NCBI GenBank assembly: GCA_001805125.1
Contig: MHEF01000130.1
Span: 1 to 22,791, forward strand
Length of the DNA: 22,791 nucleotides
From: Nitrospirae bacterium RBG_13_39_12
GTDB taxonomy: Bacteria > Nitrospirota > Thermodesulfovibrionia > Thermodesulfovibrionales > SM23-35
Direction of reading: 5' to 3'
The notes beneath the pieces were generated by a model that was not told the origin of the DNA, searched no databases, and was given only the letters and a program-made list of their open reading frames with translations. Shown one piece after another: positions 7,188-14,723 of the stretch (positions within the stretch are counted from its first letter, which is position 1; every line of letters starts with the position of its first letter). Position numbers and translations under genes: made by a program.

Positions 7188-10100
7188 TTGGCAGAAGATA
7201 TCTATGCCATTTTTCAGAGGCCAAAGGATCCAACAGATTTTGAGGCAGTCAGAATAAGGCTTGCTTCACCAGAAAAAATAAGGGAATGGTCCTATGGTGA
7301 AGTGAAAAAGCCTGAAACTATAAATTACAGAACCTTTAAACCGGAGAGAGATGGTCTTTTTTGTGCAAAGATCTTTGGACCTATTAAGGATTGGGAATGC
7401 ATCTGCGGTAAATACAAAAGGATGAAGCACAGAGGGGTTGTTTGTGATAAATGCGGGGTCGAAGTTATACAGTCTAAGGTAAGACGAGAGCGCTTAGGAC
7501 ATATAGAACTTGCAAGTCCGGTTGCCCATATATGGTTTTTAAAGGGCGTACCGAGCAGGATTGGCACTCTACTAGATATTACCATGCGACATCTTGAAAG
7601 GGTTCTTTACTTCGAAAACTATATAGTTATTGATTCTGGGGACACTCCACTTAAAGAAAAAGAGTTATTAAATGATGAAGACTTTAAGAAAAAGACTTCA
7701 GAGTACGGATCAAAATTTAAAGCAGGGATGGGAGCAGAAGCTATAAGGGAACTTTTAAGGAGAGTTGACCTTGAATCTCTTTATACAGAGCTTAAAACAA
7801 AGATAAATGAAGCTGTATCGATGGGCATTAAGAAAAAACTCACAAAAAGACTTAAGGTTGTGGAGGCATTTAGAAAGTCGTCTAATAAACCCGAATGGAT
7901 GATAATGGATGTTATCCCTGTTTTACCCCCTGACTTAAGGCCGCTTGTACCGTTAGAAGGTGGACGTTTTGCCACTTCTGACCTTAATGACCTTTACAGG
8001 AGGGTAATAAACAGGAATAACAGGCTCAAAAGGTTGACAGAGCTCAAAGCACCAAGTGTAATAATAAAGAATGAAAAAAGGATGCTCCAGGAAGCTGTTG
8101 ATGCACTCTTCGATAACGGCAGAAGGAGCAGGGTTCTTAAGTCTACGACAAAGAGACCCCTTAAATCCCTGAGTGATATGATTAAGGGGAAACAGGGCAG
8201 ATTTAGGCAGAACCTCTTGGGAAAGCGTGTAGACTACTCTGGCAGGTCTGTTATTGTTGTTGGGCCAGATCTTAAACTTCACCAGTGCGGTTTGCCAAAA
8301 AGAATGGCGCTTGAGCTATTTAAACCTTTTATTTTTAATAAGCTCGAAGAAAAAGGATATGCAACAACTATAAAAGCAGCAAAAAAGCTTGTTGAGAAAG
8401 AGCATCCCGAGGTTTGGGATGCCCTCGAAGAGGTAATAAGGGAGCATCCTGTATTACTTAATCGTGCGCCAACCCTGCACAGGCTTGGTATTCAGGCATT
8501 TGACCCAGTTCTTGTAGAGGGGAAAGCGATAAAGTTGCACCCACTCGTCTGTACTGCTTTTAATGCAGACTTTGATGGAGACCAGATGGCTGTTCATATC
8601 CCTCTCTCAATAGAAGCTCAGATAGAAGCAAGGGTTCTTATCATGTCCGTCAATAATATCTTATCTCCTGCGAATGGAAAGCCAATAGTAGTACCAACAC
8701 AGGACATGGTTCTTGGCATTTATTACCTTATGAAAGAAAGAAAAGGGGTAAAAGGTGATGGAAAAATATTCGCTGACACCGAGGATGTCAGGATTGCATA
8801 CGATGCCGGAATTTTAGAAGAACACGCAAAGATTAAGGTAAGAATGGATAGTACATTCGTCGATACAACAACAGGAAGAATTATCTTCAGTGAAATATTA
8901 CCTGATGGAATTCCATTCTCCATGATCAATAAAGACATGACCAAAAAAGAACTCGGGAAACTAATAGAACACATTTACAACAACTCTGGCAAACGTAATA
9001 CTGTTGTATTTCTCGATAATCTTGAAAAACTTGGTTTTGAATATGCCACAAAGGCAGGCGTATCTATATGCATGGATGATATGCATATACCAACAACAAA
9101 AACACATTTAATTGAAAATGCAGAAAAAGAAGTTATCGAAGTCCAAAAGCAGTACGCGGACGGCCTAATAACGCACGGTGAACGTTACAATAAAGTGATC
9201 GATATATGGGCAAATGTAACTGAAAAAGTTGCTGATGAGATGATGAAAGAACTTGGAGCAGAAGACGGTAAAACCTTTTCTGAAGAAGAGATAAAAGAGA
9301 GAAGATCGTTTAACAGCATCTTTATGATGGCAGATTCAGGAGCCAGAGGAAGCACTGCCCAGATTAGACAACTAGCTGGTATGAGAGGATTAATGGCAAA
9401 ACCCTCTGGTGAGATTATTGAAACACCAATAACAGCAAATTTCCGAGAAGGCTTAACACCGTTACAGTACTTTATCTCTACTCATGGTGCCAGGAAAGGC
9501 CTTGCTGACACAGCCTTGAAGACCGCAAACTCAGGTTATCTTACCAGAAGGCTTGTTGATGTTGCGCAGGATGTCATCATAGCCGAGCCAGATTGCGGAA
9601 CAACCGATGGCATAACTGTTACATCCCTTGTCGAAGGTGGAGAAATAATTCAGCCCCTGGAGGAGAGAATTCTCGGCAGAATAACTGTTGAAGATATAAA
9701 AGATCCTTTTACAAAAGAACTGATTATTAAGAGGAACCAAGAAATAGACGAGGAACTAACGAAGAAGATTATTGATGCAGGCATAGACAGGATTAAGATA
9801 AGATCCGTGCTTACATGCCAAGCAAAGTTTGGTGTTTGCACAAAATGTTATGGGAGGGATCTTACAAAAGGTGAACTCGTTGAACTAGGTGAATCAGTAG
9901 GAATTATAGCAGCACAGTCTATCGGAGAACCCGGAACACAGCTTACTATGAGAACATTTCATATCGGTGGTGCGGCCTCAAAAGTAGTAGAACAAACAGT
10001 CCTTGAGGCAAAAAATTCAGGCACTATAAAATTTATAAACATAAGCACTGTAAAAAACAGGGATGGTCTTCTTATTGTTATGAACCGGAACGGAACTATC

Positions 10101-11294
10101 GCTGTTGTTGATTCAAAAGGGAGGGAAAAAGAAAAATACTCAGTTGTCTACGGTGCAAAGTTGTTAGTTAAAAATGGACAGAGGGTTGAAATAGGGCAAA
10201 GATTAGTCGAATGGGACCCTTATTCGACACCAATACTTACAGAGCTTGGTGGTAAAATAGCACTTGGCGATATTGTTGAGGGAGTAACAGTAAAAGAAGA
10301 GGTTGATGAGACAACAGGTCTTTCCCATAAAGTTATAATAGACTATCCCGCAAATATGAGACCTCGCGTTTCAATTAAGGATGAACATGGTAGGGCGACT
10401 CTCAAAATACTTGGAACAACCAATCTTGCAAGGTACCTCCTGCCATCAGGTGCACACATACTCGTTGATAAAAACGATACTGTACATCCAGGCGATATAC
10501 TTGCTAAGATACCGAGGGAGACAACCAAGACAAAAGATATAACAGGAGGATTACCAAGAGTTGCTGAGCTTTTTGAGGCAAGGCGTCCAAAGGAACAGGC
10601 AATAGTTACAGAAATAGACGGTATGATAGAGTTCAAAGGTGCACATAAGGGAATGCGTGTTGTTGTTGTAAAGGGAGGAGACAATATTAGGGAATATCTA
10701 ATACCAAAAGGTAAACATGTAAGCGTACATGAAGGTGACTGGGTAAGAGCTGGGGAACCCCTCATGGATGGGGCAGTAAACCCACACAATATACTTGATA
10801 TACTTGGTCCACAAGAACTTCAAAGTTATCTAGTTGACGAAGTACAGAAGGTCTACAGGTTACAGGGTGTTTCGATTAATGACAAACATATTGAGGTAAT
10901 TGTTAGACAAATGATGAAAAAGGTCAGGATAGAAGACCCTAGAGACACAAATTTCCTAATAAGTGAACAGGTAGACAGGAAGGTATTTCAGGAAGAAAAT
11001 GCAAGGGTAAAGTCCGAGGGTGGTAGACCAGCTCAGGGCAAACCACTATTGTTAGGAATAACAAAGGCATCTCTCTCAACAGACAGTTTTGTGTCAGCTG
11101 CATCTTTCCAGGAAACAACAAGGGTCCTCACAGAGGCTGCTATCAGTGGTTTTATGGATGAACTTAGAGGACTTAAAGAGAACGTTATTATGGGAAGAAT
11201 AATCCCTGCTGGTACAGGTATGCCTAAATATAGAAACACATTTGTAAAGAGAGAATTCCAACCAGTACTTGCTGAACCAACTGTAGAAGAATAG
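7188..11294 (+). CDS. rpoC: DNA-directed RNA polymerase subunit beta'
   Basis: A 1368-residue beta' subunit. The start is TTG 7188, giving LAEDIYAIFQRPKDPTDF, with AAGGTAAGGGGG just upstream; the open frame extends back into rpoB but has no better start. The first zinc site is C71, C73, C86, C89. The catalytic NADFDGDQM motif places the Mg-binding aspartates at D461, D463 and D465. The second zinc site is C803, C877, C884, C887. The trigger-loop region around MRTFHIGGAAS (about 920) is intact. No large insertion was noticed. The usual followers rpsL, rpsG and fusA are absent. Confidence 0.98.
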   Translation: MAEDIYAIFQRPKDPTDFEAVRIRLASPEKIREWSYGEVKKPETINYRTFKPERDGLFCAKIFGPIKDWECICGKYKRMKHRGVVCDKCGVEVIQSKVRRERLGHIELASPVAHIWFLKGVPSRIGTLLDITMRHLERVLYFENYIVIDSGDTPLKEKELLNDEDFKKKTSEYGSKFKAGMGAEAIRELLRRVDLESLYTELKTKINEAVSMGIKKKLTKRLKVVEAFRKSSNKPEWMIMDVIPVLPPDLRPLVPLEGGRFATSDLNDLYRRVINRNNRLKRLTELKAPSVIIKNEKRMLQEAVDALFDNGRRSRVLKSTTKRPLKSLSDMIKGKQGRFRQNLLGKRVDYSGRSVIVVGPDLKLHQCGLPKRMALELFKPFIFNKLEEKGYATTIKAAKKLVEKEHPEVWDALEEVIREHPVLLNRAPTLHRLGIQAFDPVLVEGKAIKLHPLVCTAFNADFDGDQMAVHIPLSIEAQIEARVLIMSVNNILSPANGKPIVVPTQDMVLGIYYLMKERKGVKGDGKIFADTEDVRIAYDAGILEEHAKIKVRMDSTFVDTTTGRIIFSEILPDGIPFSMINKDMTKKELGKLIEHIYNNSGKRNTVVFLDNLEKLGFEYATKAGVSICMDDMHIPTTKTHLIENAEKEVIEVQKQYADGLITHGERYNKVIDIWANVTEKVADEMMKELGAEDGKTFSEEEIKERRSFNSIFMMADSGARGSTAQIRQLAGMRGLMAKPSGEIIETPITANFREGLTPLQYFISTHGARKGLADTALKTANSGYLTRRLVDVAQDVIIAEPDCGTTDGITVTSLVEGGEIIQPLEERILGRITVEDIKDPFTKELIIKRNQEIDEELTKKIIDAGIDRIKIRSVLTCQAKFGVCTKCYGRDLTKGELVELGESVGIIAAQSIGEPGTQLTMRTFHIGGAASKVVEQTVLEAKNSGTIKFINISTVKNRDGLLIVMNRNGTIAVVDSKGREKEKYSVVYGAKLLVKNGQRVEIGQRLVEWDPYSTPILTELGGKIALGDIVEGVTVKEEVDETTGLSHKVIIDYPANMRPRVSIKDEHGRATLKILGTTNLARYLLPSGAHILVDKNDTVHPGDILAKIPRETTKTKDITGGLPRVAELFEARRPKEQAIVTEIDGMIEFKGAHKGMRVVVVKGGDNIREYLIPKGKHVSVHEGDWVRAGEPLMDGAVNPHNILDILGPQELQSYLVDEVQKVYRLQGVSINDKHIEVIVRQMMKKVRIEDPRDTNFLISEQVDRKVFQEENARVKSEGGRPAQGKPLLLGITKASLSTDSFVSAASFQETTRVLTEAAISGFMDELRGLKENVIMGRIIPAGTGMPKYRNTFVKREFQPVLAEPTVEE

Positions 11295-11322
11295 AATCGT
11301 TCATGGTTTGAGACGTAAGGAG

Positions 11323-11811
11323 ATGGAAATTTACTTTACGCCTCATACCAATCAAGACATACGTTTCATCGCAGATGCTATGCTGGGTAAACTTGCTAGA
11401 TGGATGAGATTTTTAGGATTTGATACATTATATTATTCAGACATAAGCGATAAAAAGCTTATCAAGCTTGCTCGAGAACAAAATCGAATCATCTTAACAA
11501 GAGACACGCGACTTATAAAGATAAAAGTAATCAAGGACTTTCTACTAATAAAGGCAAATGATTCTTTTAAACAACTAGTCGAGGTAATAAACAAATTAAA
11601 TTTAAAACAATTTAATTTGTTTAGCAGATGTGTTAAATGTAATGGCCTCCTCGCAAGAATCATAGATAAGACAGAGATTACAAACCATGTACCTGAATTT
11701 GTTTTCCTAAATTTCAATGTCTTTCTGAAATGCGGCGATTGTGGTAAGATTTACTGGGAAGGAACTCATCCTAAAAAATTCAGGGAAAAACTGAGTGAGA
11801 TCCTAAAATAG
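11323..11811 (+). CDS. Mut7-C RNase-domain protein (DUF82, PIN-like fold)
   Basis: About 162 residues. The sequence IRFIADAMLGKLARWMRFLGFDT, followed by ILTRDTRL, is the signature of Mut7-C, a PIN-fold domain predicted to cut RNA through acidic residues in those motifs. The C-terminal part has a zinc ribbon: RCVKCNGLL and KCGDCGKIYWEGTH. The substrate is unknown. The start is uncertain: ATG 11323 directly abuts the AAGGAG (11317-11322), too close for a normal ribosome binding site. TTG 11308 is in frame but has no SD, and ATT 11329 has ideal spacing. It lies 28 bases after rpoC and before a redox pair with which it may be co-transcribed; no functional link is evident. Confidence 0.85.
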   Translation: MEIYFTPHTNQDIRFIADAMLGKLARWMRFLGFDTLYYSDISDKKLIKLAREQNRIILTRDTRLIKIKVIKDFLLIKANDSFKQLVEVINKLNLKQFNLFSRCVKCNGLLARIIDKTEITNHVPEFVFLNFNVFLKCGDCGKIYWEGTHPKKFREKLSEILK

Positions 11812-11823
11812 GTTAGATCATTA

Positions 11824-12813
11824 ATGGAATTCCCAGGGATTATCTTAGATATACCTTCAATCTCCCAAAGCAGAAAACCAGACAATAATTCTATTTATGA
11901 CATGTTGATAGTTGGAGGAGGTCCTTCCGCCATGAGTGCAGCAATTTACGGTGCCAGGAAGATGATCAATCTTGCACTAATTACCTTGGATTTCGGAGGA
12001 CAGGTCAAAGAAACATCTGTAATAGAAAACTATCTCGGTTTTCAGAGCATTAATGCTCAAGAGCTTGTTGCAAAATTTGAAGAACATGTAAAAAGCTTTG
12101 ATATTCCTATTAACCTTGGCGTTTCAATTGTAGAGATTAAGAAAAAAGATGATATCTTTACCGTTTATATGGAAGACGGAACAAACTTTTTAGGACATAC
12201 TATTATATTTGCTACTGGTGAACGCCACCGCCAACTTAATGTGCCCGGAGAAAAAGAACTTTTAGGTAAAGGTGTTACATATTGTGCAACGTGTGATGCG
12301 CCGCTTTTTAAAGGCAAAAAAGTCATTGTTGTAGGTGGTGGTAACTCGGCCTTCACAACAGCCTTTGACCTTTTAAAATTGGATGCTGAGATTATACTTG
12401 TAAATTATGCCAGTGGCTGGCAGGCTGATGAAATCTTTCTTAAAAAAGTAAAAAAATCTGAGAAAGTACAATTCTTAGATTATTACGAGGTTCTTCGCAT
12501 TGAGGGTAATAACAGAGTTGAGGCAGCAATAACCCGAAACCGCAAAAATGGAGAGGAAAAGAGAATCACTGCGGACGGAATATTTTTGGAAATAGGTTTA
12601 TTGCCAAATTCAGAACCAGTTAAAAACTTAGTCGAGTTAACCAAGCAAGGAGAAGTTATTGTGGATTGCTTTTGTCGCACGAGTATACCCGGTTTCTTTG
12701 CCGCCGGAGATGTAACTACAGTCCCTCACAAACAAATAATAATCTCTGCCGGAGAAGGAGCTAAGGCAGCCCTGTCTGCTTATGACCATCTCATTAAAAG
12801 CTATCCTATTTAG
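11824..12813 (+). CDS. AhpF/thioredoxin reductase-type FAD disulfide reductase
   Basis: A 329-residue flavoprotein. FAD-binding GGGPSA is at 31-36, the redox-active disulfide CATC at C154/C157, the pyridine-nucleotide Rossmann motif GGGNSA at 171-176, and the C-terminal FAD motif GFFAAGDVTTVPHKQIIIS. After GGGNSA the segment VNYASGWQADEIF replaces the HRRxxxRA arginines that bind NADPH in classical thioredoxin reductase. It resembles the E. coli AhpF segment (LLEFAPEMKADQV), as does IFLEIGLLPN. NADH is therefore the likelier electron donor (inference). The N-terminal thioredoxin-fold half of AhpF is missing, but an equivalent is encoded by the next gene, 13 bases downstream. The likely role is to pass electrons to that protein. 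No ahpC is in the window. Confidence 0.9.
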   Translation: MEFPGIILDIPSISQSRKPDNNSIYDMLIVGGGPSAMSAAIYGARKMINLALITLDFGGQVKETSVIENYLGFQSINAQELVAKFEEHVKSFDIPINLGVSIVEIKKKDDIFTVYMEDGTNFLGHTIIFATGERHRQLNVPGEKELLGKGVTYCATCDAPLFKGKKVIVVGGGNSAFTTAFDLLKLDAEIILVNYASGWQADEIFLKKVKKSEKVQFLDYYEVLRIEGNNRVEAAITRNRKNGEEKRITADGIFLEIGLLPNSEPVKNLVELTKQGEVIVDCFCRTSIPGFFAAGDVTTVPHKQIIISAGEGAKAALSAYDHLIKSYPI

Positions 12814-12826
12814 ATGAGGTAATTCT

Positions 12827-13471
12827 ATGGGAATAATCTCAGAAAAAGACCGCGAACAACTTATTAAGATTCTTAAGCCACTTTCTAATAACGTCAGAAT
12901 CATTACATTCACACAAGAGTTTGAATGTGAACACTGTAATATAACAAGGAACATGCTTGAGGAGATTTCTGAACTTTCAGACCAAATATCACTTGAAGTA
13001 CACGACTTTGTTAAGGATGAAGACCTTGCTAAAGGGTATGGTCTGGATAAAATACCCGCTACTATCCTCCTCGGAGACCGTGATTACGGCATTCGTTTAT
13101 TTGGCGTACCAGCTGGATACGAGTTCAACACCTTGATCGAGGATATCATTCTTATAAGCCGTCGCGATAGCGGGCTTTCCAAAGAGGTGTTGTCTGAACT
13201 GTCCAAAATCGATCAACCAGTACATATTCAGGTAATGATTTCCCCTACATGACCATATTGTGCAAGTGCTGTACGCACTGCACATCGTTTTGCTATGGCA
13301 AATGACAATATTATTGGTGATATGGTAGAGATATTAGAGTTTCCCCATCTTGCGGTTAAGTATAACGTTCAAGGGGTACCTAAAATCATAATTAATGAAG
13401 AACACAGCTTTGTTGGTTCAATCCCAGAAATGGAATTTGCCAAAGCAGTACTAAATGCAATTAATAAGTAG
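12827..13471 (+). CDS. Protein disulfide oxidoreductase (two thioredoxin folds), probable selenoprotein with Sec at in-frame TGA
   Basis: 214 codons are read through the TGA at 13250-13252 (codon 142). The N-terminal thioredoxin fold has CEHC (C34/C37) and the cis-proline IPAT. The C-terminal fold reads ISPT-U-PYC, then AVRTAHRFA and cis-proline GVPKIII, ending AKAVLNAINK before TAG 13469-13471. In Pyrococcus-type PDO and AhpF N-terminal domains the TGA position is the nucleophilic Cys of a CxxC motif, so Sec142-Cys145 is predicted. A SECIS-like hairpin follows at once (13260-13283). The ATG has GAGGT upstream and follows the reductase gene by 13 bases. Standard gene calling would truncate this at 141 residues. 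Alternatives are a nonsense mutation or sequencing error, but the position and hairpin argue against both. Confidence 0.88.
13250..13283 (+). promoter_or_regulatory. UGA selenocysteine codon with bacterial SECIS-like hairpin
   Basis: The TGA is at 13250-13252. The hairpin pairs GTGC (13260-13263) with GCAC (13280-13283) and AGTGC (13265-13269) with GCACT (13275-13279), leaving one bulged A (13264). The loop is TGTAC (13270-13274). The loop begins 17 bases after the TGA and has G as its second base. Both fit the bacterial SECIS model recognised by SelB: the loop close downstream of UGA and a G among the first two loop bases. The stem is nine base pairs, strong for this AT-rich region. Confidence 0.75.
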
Positions 13472-13485
13472 AGAACTAATAAACT

Positions 13486-13508
13486 ACCTTGCAGCAAGCT
13501 GTAGACAA
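13486..13508. repeat. REP-like GCAGCAAGCTG palindrome, degenerate copy
   Basis: ACCTTGCAGCAAGCTGTAG lies 15 bases after the selenoprotein gene. It shares the core GCAGCAAGCTG and the preceding ACCT with 18396-18428. The copy is degenerate: the outer C/G arms seen in the second copy are lost. Confidence 0.4.
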
Positions 13509-13652
13509 GACTAATTTTAACTATTGTTATATCGCTTTTTATCTATTTTATGTTCGTCCAGACTTCAATAATTCAGTTTTGACAAATTCAGTTTTGGTCT
13601 ATTGACTTTAAGATATCTCAGATGCAAAATAAACCAAGGATTTTTATAACAT

Positions 13653-13859
13653 ATGCCAATATATGAATATATATGCAAGAAATGTGATGAGAATTTTTCG
13701 CTCCTTCAACAGATAGGTGTATCAGAGAAAGACATAGTATGCCCCAAATGTGGCTCAATAGATGTCAAAAAAAAGTTTTCCTCATTTAGTTGTTCTTGCT
13801 CAGACAACCTTGGATTTTCACCAAGCAGACGGATCCCCGGTAAAACCGGGGGATACTGA
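13653..13859 (+). CDS. FmdB-family small zinc ribbon protein
   Basis: A 68-residue protein starting MPIYEYICKKCDENFSLLQ, the signature of the FmdB family of putative regulatory proteins. Its zinc ribbon ligands are C8, C11, C30 and C33, followed by the lysine/serine segment KKKFSSFSCSC. The family is small and widespread and its biochemical role is not established; the name comes from a gene near formamidase and methylotrophy genes. AAGGA ends 12 bases before the ATG, a slightly long spacing. The last eleven codons (SRRIPGKTGGY) lie across a palindromic element, so this C-terminus differs from the usual Ser/Gly/Cys-rich tail. It stands alone, 181 bases after the selenoprotein gene. Confidence 0.85.
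   Translation: MPIYEYICKKCDENFSLLQQIGVSEKDIVCPKCGSIDVKKKFSSFSCSCSDNLGFSPSRRIPGKTGGY
13833..13855. repeat. GC-rich inverted repeat at the 3' end of the FmdB gene
   Basis: ATCCCCGG and CCGGGGGAT flank TAAAA and can form an eight-base-pair stem with one bulged G. The element overlaps the last codons of the FmdB gene; the stop codon is just after it. No T-tract follows, so it is not a standard terminator. A second small hairpin, CTGAAC/GTTCAG, follows at 13874-13890. Confidence 0.5.
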
Positions 13860-13956
13860 GGGCCTTCGTCCTGCTGAACCGTGAGTTCAGTTCATACTTA
13901 AATACTCTTTTCATTGCTCAAAAACCATTTTTGCTTAACGGAGCTAGTTATTCTAT

Positions 13957-13972
13957 TGTTCCACGTGGAACA
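13957..13972. promoter_or_regulatory. parS: parS-like ParB binding site, exact consensus
   Basis: TGTTCCACGTGGAACA matches the chromosomal parS consensus TGTTNCACGTGNAACA at every fixed position. The perfect palindrome extends to 13954-13975. Because ATTTTTTT follows, the same bases could also form a terminator hairpin for the FmdB gene. The second copy at 14022, which has no T-tract, favours parS. Confidence 0.75.
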
Positions 13973-14021
13973 ATAATTTTTTTGGATAGCTTTGATACAT
14001 CCAGATGTTTTTACACTATGA

Positions 14022-14037
14022 TGTTTCATGTGGAACA
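14022..14037. promoter_or_regulatory. parS: parS-like site, one mismatch
   Basis: TGTTTCATGTGGAACA differs from the parS consensus only in the centre (CATGTG for CACGTG). Its centre is 65 bases from the exact copy at 13957-13972. Clusters of parS sites near the origin are usual for ParABS chromosome segregation systems. Confidence 0.6.
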
Positions 14038-14211
14038 CTTAGCGTAAAAAACAGTACAAATTTTTTCTTTCCAACCTAAAACTTTCTAACCTAAGATATT
14101 TAAGACCATATAAATATTTTTAACCACTAGTTGATAATCTTTAAAACTTTAGTTCAGTCTCCCAGCAAACTTTTTATCAGTTCGTTTTAATTTTAATTTT
14201 TAATTTTATCC

Positions 14212-14241
14212 TTGACAATCCATATATATTTAATGTAAACT
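14212..14241 (+). promoter_or_regulatory. Putative sigma70-type promoter of speD
   Basis: A perfect -35 TTGACA (14212-14217) is followed after 18 bases by TAAACT (14236-14241), a moderate -10; TGTAAA at 14234 with a 16-base spacer is an alternative. An AT-rich TTTTAA-repeat tract lies just upstream. The predicted leader is about 30-35 bases, ending in GAAGGGGGG before the speD start. Confidence 0.5.
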
Positions 14242-14280
14242 TTATAGCTTAAGATTCTAAATTAGAAGGGGGGTAGAGAA

Positions 14281-14709
14281 TTGTATGCTTTAGGCACCCA
14301 TCTTTTAATAGAACTGAGGGAATGCAATCCTGAAGTTCTGAAAAGCCTTGAGAAGATAAGAAATATAATGGTCTCTGCAGCAAAGGAAGCAAGAGCAACA
14401 ATAATTGATATTTCCTTCCGACAGTTTAATCCATTCGGTATCAGCGGCATAGTAGTAATAGCTGAATCTCATCTAACAATTCATACATGGCCTGAGTATG
14501 GTTATGCTGCTGTAGATGTTTTTACCTGCGGCGATACCATAAAAACAGAGATAGCAGCTTCATATCTTATTAAACAACTTGACTGTAAAAATCCTTCTAT
14601 CGTAGAAATGAAAAGAGGGATACTTTCTCACAAGAACAAGAAATTGCCTCACAAAGTTTCTTCTGGTTCTATTTCAAAAAATGGTGCTTTTCAGGCAATT
14701 TCCGGTTAG
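14281..14709 (+). CDS. speD: S-adenosylmethionine decarboxylase proenzyme (prokaryotic class 1B)
   Basis: A 142-residue proenzyme that self-cleaves and decarboxylates SAM, supplying aminopropyl groups for spermidine. The cleavage site is E62-S63 (AESH), where Ser63 becomes the pyruvoyl group; H68 and C83 match the processing and catalytic residues of the Bacillus and Thermotoga enzymes at the same numbers. THLLIEL and HTWPEYGYAAVDVFTCGD are family signatures. The start is TTG 14281, which puts YALGTHLL at the N-terminus, with GAAGGGGGG 6-8 bases upstream. The tail after about residue 118 is longer than in the shortest homologues. No speE or other polyamine gene is adjacent. It converges on pgk with 14 bases between the stops and no visible terminator. 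Confidence 0.95.
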   Translation: MYALGTHLLIELRECNPEVLKSLEKIRNIMVSAAKEARATIIDISFRQFNPFGISGIVVIAESHLTIHTWPEYGYAAVDVFTCGDTIKTEIAASYLIKQLDCKNPSIVEMKRGILSHKNKKLPHKVSSGSISKNGAFQAISG

Positions 14710-14723
14710 ATTGTAGAATAGAA

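Larger units (their letters stand above)
13860..14280. other. 421-base AT-rich intergenic region
   Basis: No gene of credible length or family was found here. It holds a small hairpin (13874-13890), two parS-like sites (13957-13972 and 14022-14037), and the putative speD promoter near 14212-14241. Between 14040 and 14210 there is only AT-rich sequence. A TTTTAATTTTAATTTT run there may act as an upstream element for the promoter. Confidence 0.7.

Noticed and set aside
12827..13252. A truncated gene or pseudogene ending at the TGA
   Set aside because: The frame continues for 72 codons with clear family similarity, the TGA sits on the catalytic Cys position, and a SECIS-like hairpin follows. 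A random nonsense mutation would not be expected at this exact codon.
13250..13252. TGA generally recoded (as Gly or Trp) in this genome
   Set aside because: nusG, rplJ and rnpA end with TGA at the expected C-termini, and tRNA-Trp has the ordinary CCA anticodon.
13954..13982. Palindrome plus T-tract as only a terminator
   Set aside because: It can form a hairpin followed by T residues, but the sequence equals the parS consensus and a second near-copy without a T-tract lies nearby. A dual role is possible.
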